Assembly: GCF_002776525.5 (NCBI RefSeq)
Contig: NC_045441.1
Span: 87,919,101 to 87,983,100, forward strand
Direction of reading: 5' to 3'
DNA: 64,000 nt
From: Piliocolobus tephrosceles
Taxonomy: Eukaryota; Chordata; Mammalia; Primates; Cercopithecidae
Positions 57,976-64,000 of the stretch are shown one piece after another. Numbering within the stretch: position 1 is the stretch's first letter; each line of letters opens with the position of its first letter. The notes below the pieces were generated by a model that saw only the letters and a program-made list of their open reading frames with translations, ran no database searches and was not told the DNA's origin. Both the position numbers and the translations under genes were made by a program.

Positions 57976-58369
57976 CAAACATTAACCTAGTAACAAATTC
58001 ATATTAGAGTCTAACACTTACAAGTCTTTCCATAGTATTCTCACAGTACCAGAACTACAAACATGTCTTCTTTTACACTGTGCTTATTTGATAGAAAATG
58101 TTTTGATTTTTGTACATTTTTCAATTGCTACAATAAATATTGTACAATGATAAAAGTATTATCGATTGGAAGTTATGTTTAATATTTTATTCATCATTAT
58201 AATGCCAGAATCTATTACAAGATTAATCACTGGATGGTCAAAATACATATTTGTTCAAAATACATACACTGTTCAATGAATCAGTGAATGATTCAAATCT
58301 CCTTTTACAGTAAGAAGTAGCATAATATGGTTAAAAGGATAGACTGGGGAATTAAACTGAGTTTACATG
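57976..58369. other. Unique AT-rich sequence, nothing recognised
   Basis: No gene or repeat family is identified between the L2 relic and the L1M below. Confidence 0.4.
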
Positions 58370-58886
58370 CTGGTACTTTAGAGATACAATTCTTTGGTCC
58401 CTATGGGGGTTACAATTAACATTCTAAATTTGTAACATTCCAGTTTTTACTGATACCAATTCATGGAAACTGAACAACCTGCTCCTGAATGACTACTGGG
58501 TACAGAACGAAATCAAGGCAGAAATAAATAGGTTCTTTTAAACCAATAAGAACAAAGACACAATGTACCAGAATCTCTGTGACACAGCTAAAGCAGTGTT
58601 TAGAGGGTAATTTATAGCACTAAATGCCCACAGGAGAAAGCGGGAAAGATCTAAAATCGACACTCTAACATCACAATTAAAAGAACTAGAGAAGCAAGAT
58701 CAAATAAATTCAAAAGCTAGCAGTAAATAAAAAATAACTAAGATCAGAGCAGAACTGAAGGAGAGAAATAGAGACATGAAAACCCCTTTTAAAAAATCAG
58801 TGAATCTAGGAGCTGGTTTTTTGAAAAGGTTAACAAAATAAATAGATGGATAGCCAGACTAATAAAGAATAAAAGAGAGAAGAATC

Positions 58887-59193
58887 GCCGGGCGCCGTGG
58901 CTCACGCCTATAATCCCAGCACTTTGGGAGGCCGAGGCGGGCGGATCACGAGGTCAGGAGATCAAGACCATCCTGGCGAACAGGGTGAAACCCCGTCTCT
59001 ACTAAAAATACAAAAAAATTAGTCGGGCATGGTGGCGGGCGCCTGTAGTCCCAGCTTCTAGGGAGGGTGAGGCAGGAGAATGGCATGAACCCGGGAGGCG
59101 GCAGAGCTTGCAGTGAGCTGAGATCGCGCCACTGCACTCCAGCCTGGGCGACAGAGCGAGACTCTGTGTAAAAAAAAAAAAAAAAAAAAAGAA
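58887..59193 (+). repeat. AluY SINE, sense, in the L1 fragment
   Basis: Starts 'gccgggcgccgtggctcacg' and is close to AluY consensus, with a 3-base insertion 'gca' in the right arm near 59102 and an A tail of about 21. The flanks 'gagagaagaatc' (58875-58886) and 'gaggaagaatc' (59194-59204) form the duplication. Confidence 0.94.
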
Positions 59194-59747
59194 GAGGAAG
59201 AATCAAATAGACACAACAAAAAATGGTAAAGGGAATATCATCATTGATCTCACAGAAATACAAAGTATCATCAGAGAATACTTTAAAAACCTCTAGGCAA
59301 ATAAACTAGAAAAATGAAAGAAATGGATAAATTCCTGGACACATACACCCTCCCAAGACTAAACCAGGAAGAAGTCAAATCCCTGAAGAGACCAGTAACA
59401 AGTTCTGAAATTGAGGCAGTAATTAATAGCCTACCAACCAAAAAAAAAAAACCCAGGACCAGACGGAATCACAGCCGAATTCTACCAGAGGTACAAAGGT
59501 AGGAGCTGGTACCATTCCTTCTGAAACTATTACAAACAATAGAAAAAGAAGGATTCCTCTCTAACTCATTTTATGAGGCCAGCATCATCCTGATGCCAAA
59601 ACCTGGCAGAGACACAAGAAAAGAAAATGTCAGGCCAATATCCCTGAATAACATTGATGCGAAAATCCTCAATAAAATACTGGCAAACTGAATCCAGCAG
59701 CACATCAAAAAGCTTATCCACCAAAATCAGTCAGCTTCATTCCTGGG

Positions 59748-60130
59748 ATGCAAGGCTGGTTCAACATACACAAATCAGTAAATGTAATCCATCACATAAA
59801 CAGAACCAATGACAAAAACCACATGACTATCTCAATAGATGCAGAAAAGGCCTTTGATAAAATTCAACACCCCTTCATGCTAAAAACTCTCTATAAACTA
59901 GGTATTGATGGAAGGTATCTCAAAATCATAAGAACTATTTATGACAAACCAGCAGCCAATATCATACTGAATGAACAAAAGCTGGAAGCGTTCCCTTTGA
60001 AAACCGGCACAAGACAAGGATGCCCTCTCTTACCACTCCTATTCAACATAGTATTGGAAGTTCTGGTCAGGACAATCAGGCAAGAGAAAGAAATAAAGGG
60101 TATTCAAATAGGAAGAAAGAAAGTCAAATT
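59748..60130 (+). pseudogene. LINE-1 ORF2 reverse-transcriptase fragment, fused by truncation
   Basis: Open ORF2 codons cover the RT palm start ('MTISIDAEKAFDKIQHPFML') and 'TGTRQGCPLLPLLFNIVLEV', then end at the L1 breakpoint. The frame reads on into unrelated antisense L1M to a stop at 60305, giving a chimeric 185-codon frame. Upstream ORF2 codons at 59314-59502 are in another frame. The active-site FADD block is absent. Not functional. Confidence 0.88.
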
Positions 60131-60415
60131 ACATTTACTTCTACAGTTACTTTACTGGAGGTCTATTTTCTTGTATCTCTTCAAGTCATTGTCTAGTGTC
60201 CCTTTGCTTAAACCTGAAGACCTCCCGTTAGCATTTCTTCTGAACAAATCTGTTGATGGCAAACTCTCACAACTTTTATGTGGCAATGTCTTAATTTCTC
60301 CTTGATTTTTTGAAGGATACTTTTGCTAGATATAAATTTTTTGTTTGACTTTCTTCTGTCAGCTCTTTAAATATGTCACCCCTCTAAATATGGCCTCCAG
60401 GGTTTTGCATAAAAT

Positions 60416-61269
60416 AATCAAAAGTGGGGAAAGGATATGAACAGACATTTCTCAAAAGAAGACATTCATACAGCCAACAGACACATGAAAAAATGCTCAT
60501 CATCACTGGCCATCAGAGAAATGCAAATCAAAACCACAATGAGATACCATCTCACACCAGTTAGAATGGCAATCATTAAAAAATCAGGAAACAACAGGTG
60601 TTGGAGGGGATGTGGAGAAATAGGAACACTTTTACACTGTTGGTGGGATTGTAAACTAGTTCAACCATTATGGAAAACAGTATGGCGATTCCTGAAGGAC
60701 CTAGAACTAGATGTACCATATGACCCAGCCATCCCACTACTGGGTATATACCCAAAGGATTATAAATTATGCTACTACAAAGACACATGCACACGTATGT
60801 TTATTGCGGCACTATTCACAATAGCAAAGACTTGGAATCAACCCAAATGTCCATCAGTGACAGACTGGATTAAGGAAATGTGGCACATATACACCATGGA
60901 ATACTATGCAGCCATAAAAAAGGACGAGTTTGCGTCCTTTGTAGAGACATGGATGCAGCTGGAAACCATCATTCTTAGCAAATTATCACAAGAAGAGAAA
61001 ACCAAACACCGCATGTTCTCACTCATAGGTGGGAACTGAACAATGAGCTCACTTGGACTCGGGAAGGGGAACATCACACACTGGGGCCTATCATGGGGAG
61101 GGGGGAGGGGGGAGGGATTGCATTGGGGAGTTATACCTGATATAAATGATGAATTGATGGGTGCTGACGAGTTGATGGGTGCAGCACACCAACATGGCAC
61201 ATGTATACATATGTAACCTGCACGTTATGCACATGTACCCTAGAACTTAAAGTATAATAAAAAAAAATA
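60416..61269 (+). repeat. L1PA 3' end, sense, nested in L1M
   Basis: Starts at 'atcaaaagtggggaaaggat', just before the last quarter of ORF2, and ends with 'tagaacttaaagtataataa' plus an A tail. The 3' UTR has the G-rich tract 'ggggaggggggaggggggag' near 61096, a known quadruplex-prone feature of young L1s. Low divergence. The host L1M continues on the right. The target duplication is unclear in A-rich flanks. Confidence 0.92.
60437..61039 (+). pseudogene. LINE-1 ORF2 C-terminal fragment (200 codons), open to natural stop
   Basis: The frame begins 'MNRHFSKEDIHTANRHMKK' and ends at the natural ORF2 terminus 'RMFSLIGGN'. It includes the cysteine-bearing C-terminal part ('NNRCWRGCGEIGTLLHCWWD'). 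It has kept an uninterrupted frame, which indicates a young copy, but lacks endonuclease and reverse transcriptase and cannot work. The methionine is internal to ORF2, not a start. Confidence 0.9.
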
Positions 61270-62629
61270 TATATATCAGTGTAATGATTTTTTTCACATG
61301 ATGAGTTTCTTTCTCTTGCTGCTTTCAAAATTATCATCTTCTCATAGACTTTCAATGATAAGTTTGTAATGTTTCTCAGAATGGATCTTTTTGAGGTTAT
61401 CCTAGTTAGAATTTGTTGAAACTCTTGAATGTGGAGATTTATGTTTTTTATCAAATATGAAAAGTTTTTGCAATTATTCTTCATATATTTTTCATCCCCC
61501 AGGTCACTTGGTTCACTTTATCATTCTTTCTGTTTTTCAGACTAGATAATTTTAATTGACCTATCTTCAAGTTCACTGTTATTTTCTTTTGACTACTCAA
61601 ATCTCCTATTGAACACTCTGGTGGATTTTTTATTTCAGTTATTGTACTTTTAAGTTCCATAATGTCTAATTGTTTCTTTTTAAAATATTTTTTGTGTCTA
61701 CTTGTACATCCATCATTTTCTTGGTTTCCTTTAGTGCTTGGTCTGTAGTTTCCACTAGTTCTTTCAGAATATTTAAGACAGTTTATTAAACTATTTATAT
61801 TATAAATACAATGTCAGGGATTCCTCAGGGATGGTATCTCTCACTTTTTTTTTCCTGTGAATGAGACATAGTTTCCTGTTTCTTTGTATGTCATGTGACT
61901 GTTTTATCTAAATCTGAATATTTGAATCCTATGAAAAATCCTGGGAATAAAGATCTCCTTCTTCCCCAGAACTCACTATCTTTGACTGTAAAAATATGTT
62001 TAGTAACTTTTCTTGTTTTTGCAAAGATTGTATTCAGTGTCATGTAGGTCATTTAACTGTCAGTTCCTTTAGCGTGTGTTCAGCTAGTATTTTGGCAGAA
62101 ATTTCCTTGAATGCCAGAGGCAATACATGAATAAACAAACAAATAAAAAAACAGTTTTTGTAGATTGCATCTGTTCTGAAGCATTCCTTCAGTACTTTTC
62201 AGGCTGTTAACAATGCTGCCTTAGCCTTTATTTCCTGATTACACTGTCCAAATCTGCTGCTGAATACCCTAATGAAATTTTCAATTTGGTTATTGCACTT
62301 ATCAGATAGAGATCACCCAGATGTGAAAGCTTATGATCTTCTGAAGTCTTTTGCTAAGCATACATTCCACTCTGAACCTGTACATGGCTTTCTAAATCCT
62401 CCAGTGTACATAGACACTTTTGAATGTCAAACCTTCCCAAGGAAACACACCCCCAAGCTTTTCCCCCTAGGCTTTAGGCAGTCTATTTTAGGTCTCGACT
62501 TTTTTTTTTTTTTTTTTTTTGGTCTCATGCAGTTGTGGGATTATGTTTGCCTTACAAGGTTTTGAAGTATACCCATTGCTTTTCCACCCTAAAAGAGTTC
62601 TAATTTTCCTGAAAGCTCTGCTTTTTTGG

Positions 62630-62700
62630 AAGTCAGTTAACCTTCCTGTCCCTTATGTATACAATGGAGATAATAACAATACATAGTTGTATCATTTAAG
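62630..62700 (+). repeat. Possible MIR fragment
   Basis: 'tcagttaaccttcctgtccc', 'atgtatacaatggagataat' and 'aacaatacatagttg' resemble the MIR core ('acttaacctctctgtgcc', 'tctgtaaaatggggataat'). Short and weak. Confidence 0.4.
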
Positions 62701-63021
62701 ATATACTAGGCTGTGCAACTATAGCAAAAACTTCCCAAATCTCAGTAGTTTAAAACAAATTTGCTTCTTTCATGTTCTTGACATATTTGTATTGATTGCC
62801 AGAAAGGGGCTGTAGTTAAAGTAGTCACCTAGGGATACAGACTACATCTAAATAATTGCTTCTTCAAATAGTCGAGAGAAAATTTCACACTGATTATTTA
62901 GAATTGAGGGTGACACATATCATTTCCACTTTAACTGACCAAGTAATCTCATGTAGCCATACATAAATTCAATTCATGGAGAAGTTGAATCCTACTATAT
63001 AACATGAAAGAGAAAACCAAT
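62701..63021. other. Unclassified, possibly an old DNA-transposon relic
   Basis: 'actaggctgtgcaactatag' and 'atctcagtagtttaaaacaa' resemble a widespread old repeat ('ggctgctgtaacaaa', 'ctcagtggcttaaaacaac') that I cannot name with confidence. Confidence 0.35.
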
Positions 63022-63978
63022 TGTATTAGCATTCTCCAGAGGGAAAGAACCAGTAAGATATGTATATATATGCATGTGTGTGTGTGTATATATATATGAG
63101 ATTTAATTAGAGAGAATTAACTCACAATTACAAAGCCATGTCCCAGGATAGTTCATCTTCAAACTAGAGAAAGAGAGAAACCAGCAGCAAGACTCAGTCC
63201 AAGCCCCAAAGCCTGAAAACCAGGGAAGTTAACAGCGCAATCCTCAGTCTGAGGCTAGAGGGTCAAGAGGCCCCCGGAGGCTTCTGGTACAAGTGCCAGA
63301 CTACTAAAGCTTAAGAACCCAGAGTATGATGTCCAAGGGCAGGAGGAGAGGAAGCCATGGGAAGTTAGAAAAAGAGAGGACTCAGCAACCTGCTTATCCC
63401 TCTTCTTCAGCCTGCTTTGTTTTAGTCACACTGACAGCAAATTGGATGATGCCCACCCACAATCAGGGTGGGTGATATGGTTAGACTGTGTCCCCACTCA
63501 AATCTCATCTTGAATTGTAGCTCCCATAATTCCCACATGTTGTAGGTGGGACCTGGTGGGAGGTAATGAAATCATGGGAGTGGGTCTTTCCCTTTCTGTT
63601 CTCACAGTAGTGAATAAGTCTCACAAGATCTGTGGTTTTATAAAGTGGAGTTCCTCTGCACATCCTCTCTTTTTGCCTGCCACCATGTCAGATGTGACTT
63701 TGCTCTTCATTCATCTGTCATCATTGTGAAGCCTTCCAGTCAGGTGGAACTGTGAGTCAATTAAACCTCTTTCCTTTATAAATTGCCCAGTCTCAGGTAT
63801 GTCTTTATTACCAGCATGAGAACAGATTAGAAAAGTGGGTCTTCCTCCTCCATTCCACTAACTCAAATGTCATTCTCCTCTGGCAACACCCTCACACACA
63901 CACTCAGAAACAAAACTTTACCAGTCACCTAGGCATCCCTCAATCCAGTCAAGTTGATGCCTAATATTAACAATCACA
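63022..63978 (+). repeat. Unnamed interspersed repeat split by a THE1-type LTR
   Basis: Starts 'tgtattagcattctccagag' with a (TATG)n section (63057-63100) and 'aattaactcacaattacaaa'. It continues 'attggatgatgcccacccac', then after the LTR 'caacaccctcacacacacac' and 'cagtcaagttgatgcc', ending 'aacaatcaca'. I recognise this arrangement as a common mammalian repeat bounded by TG and CA, but cannot assign its name. Confidence 0.6.
63473..63834 (+). mobile_element. THE1/MST-type MaLR solo LTR, sense
   Basis: A 362-bp LTR starting 'tgatatggttagactgtgtc' and ending 'agcatgagaacagattag' plus A's. Internal strings 'aatctcatcttgaattgtag', 'aatcatgggagtgggtcttt', 'gtggttttataaagtggag' (TATA-like) and 'ttaaacctctttcctttata' are diagnostic of the THE1/MSTA group. 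The 5-bp gtggg lies at 63468-63472 and 63835-63839, and the host repeat reads on across it. No internal region remains. Confidence 0.93.
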
Positions 63979-64000
63979 TCAATTATATGTGAAAATCCCT

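Larger units (their letters stand above)
58456..60130 (+). repeat. L1PA/L1PB ORF2 fragment without 3' end, sense
   Basis: Starts mid-ORF2 at 'catggaaactgaacaacctg', runs through 'aggagctggttttttgaaa' and the reverse-transcriptase region, and stops at 'agaaagaaagtcaaatt', just before the catalytic FADD codons. There is no 3' UTR, tail or target duplication. About 270 bases of the host L1M are missing at the site. An Alu sits inside at 58887-59193. Confidence 0.9.
58370..62610 (-). repeat. L1M 5' region, antisense, in three pieces
   Basis: Piece one (58370 to about 58455) reads 'ccctatgggggttacaatta' and 'actgataccaatt', the antisense of the L1M ORF1-proximal section. Piece two (60131-60415) resumes about 270 consensus bases later with 'cattgtctagtgtcc' and 'ctaaatatggcctccaggg'. 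Piece three (61270-62610) runs 'ttctctcttgctgctttc', 'cctatcttcaagttcactg', 'atttcagttattgtactttt' and into the 5' UTR to 'ggtctcatgcagttgtggg'. The same region occurs in the L1M at 35500-38345. A 21-base T-run sits at 62500-62520. Confidence 0.8.

Noticed and set aside
41806..60130. An 18-kb inversion linking two complementary L1 breakpoints
   Set aside because: The antisense L1PA has its own 12-bp target duplication and the flanks do not match after re-inversion; listed only as a coincidence worth checking.
63656..63740. PRDM9-type hotspot motif in the THE1 LTR
   Set aside because: The position that carries the motif in some THE1 copies reads 'gccttccagtcaggtgg' here and does not match it.
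1..64000. CRISPR arrays, operons, phage or plasmid features
   Set aside because: No spaced direct repeats, no dense coding, and abundant primate SINEs and LINEs rule out a prokaryotic source.

Overview
This window is nuclear genomic DNA from a primate. It is AT-rich and carries about eighteen Alu copies, many LINE-1 fragments of different ages, a mariner DNA transposon, three LTRs and several older MIR/L2 relics. Four of the youngest Alus (near 18.8, 25.7, 38.4 and 41.9 kb) share variants away from the usual human AluY form: 'ggcttgag' instead of 'ggcgtgag' near the head, and 'ccggcc' or 'ctggcc' instead of 'cgcgcc' in the right arm. As I recall, these mark the AluY lineages of Old World monkeys, so a macaque, baboon or guenon-like source is the best guess. 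An 802-base run of N at 54775-55576 shows a draft assembly.

I found no intact protein-coding gene, no recognisable exon, and no rRNA, tRNA or CRISPR array. The open frames that occur are antisense Alu frames, decayed LINE-1 ORF2 pieces, a broken mariner transposase, or chance frames. The window reads as intergenic or deep intronic sequence, with mobile elements as nearly all of its recognisable content.

Layout. 0-19 kb: mostly unique AT-rich DNA with eight Alus, old L2/MIR copies and simple repeats. 19-27 kb: a repeat-poor stretch with an L1MA-type 3' end, one MIR and a good match to the CTCF consensus at 23.83 kb. 27-28.7 kb: an old sense L1 split by a 430-bp solo LTR. 29.3-38.3 kb: one long antisense L1M, opened by a 1,484-bp ERV LTR, by a mariner (itself holding two Alus) and by two or three further Alus. 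39.8-42.2 kb: a 5'-truncated antisense L1PA and an AluY. 44.5-48.7 kb: an L1 whose 5' part is inverted (twin priming), holding an Alu and a second L1PA. 48.7-54.7 kb: mostly unique. 54.7-57.5 kb: the gap, then an older antisense L1 split by an L1PA with a 53-bp target duplication. 58.4-62.6 kb: an antisense L1M holding a tail-less L1PA fragment with its own Alu, and a second L1PA 3' end. 63.0-64.0 kb: an unnamed repeat split by a THE1-type LTR.

The elements do not form a working system. Their value is as a nested insertion record: the order of insertion can be read directly, often with target-site duplications. I saw no evidence of a previously undescribed biological system; the findings below are insertion-mechanism oddities and a few candidate regulatory or structural sites.
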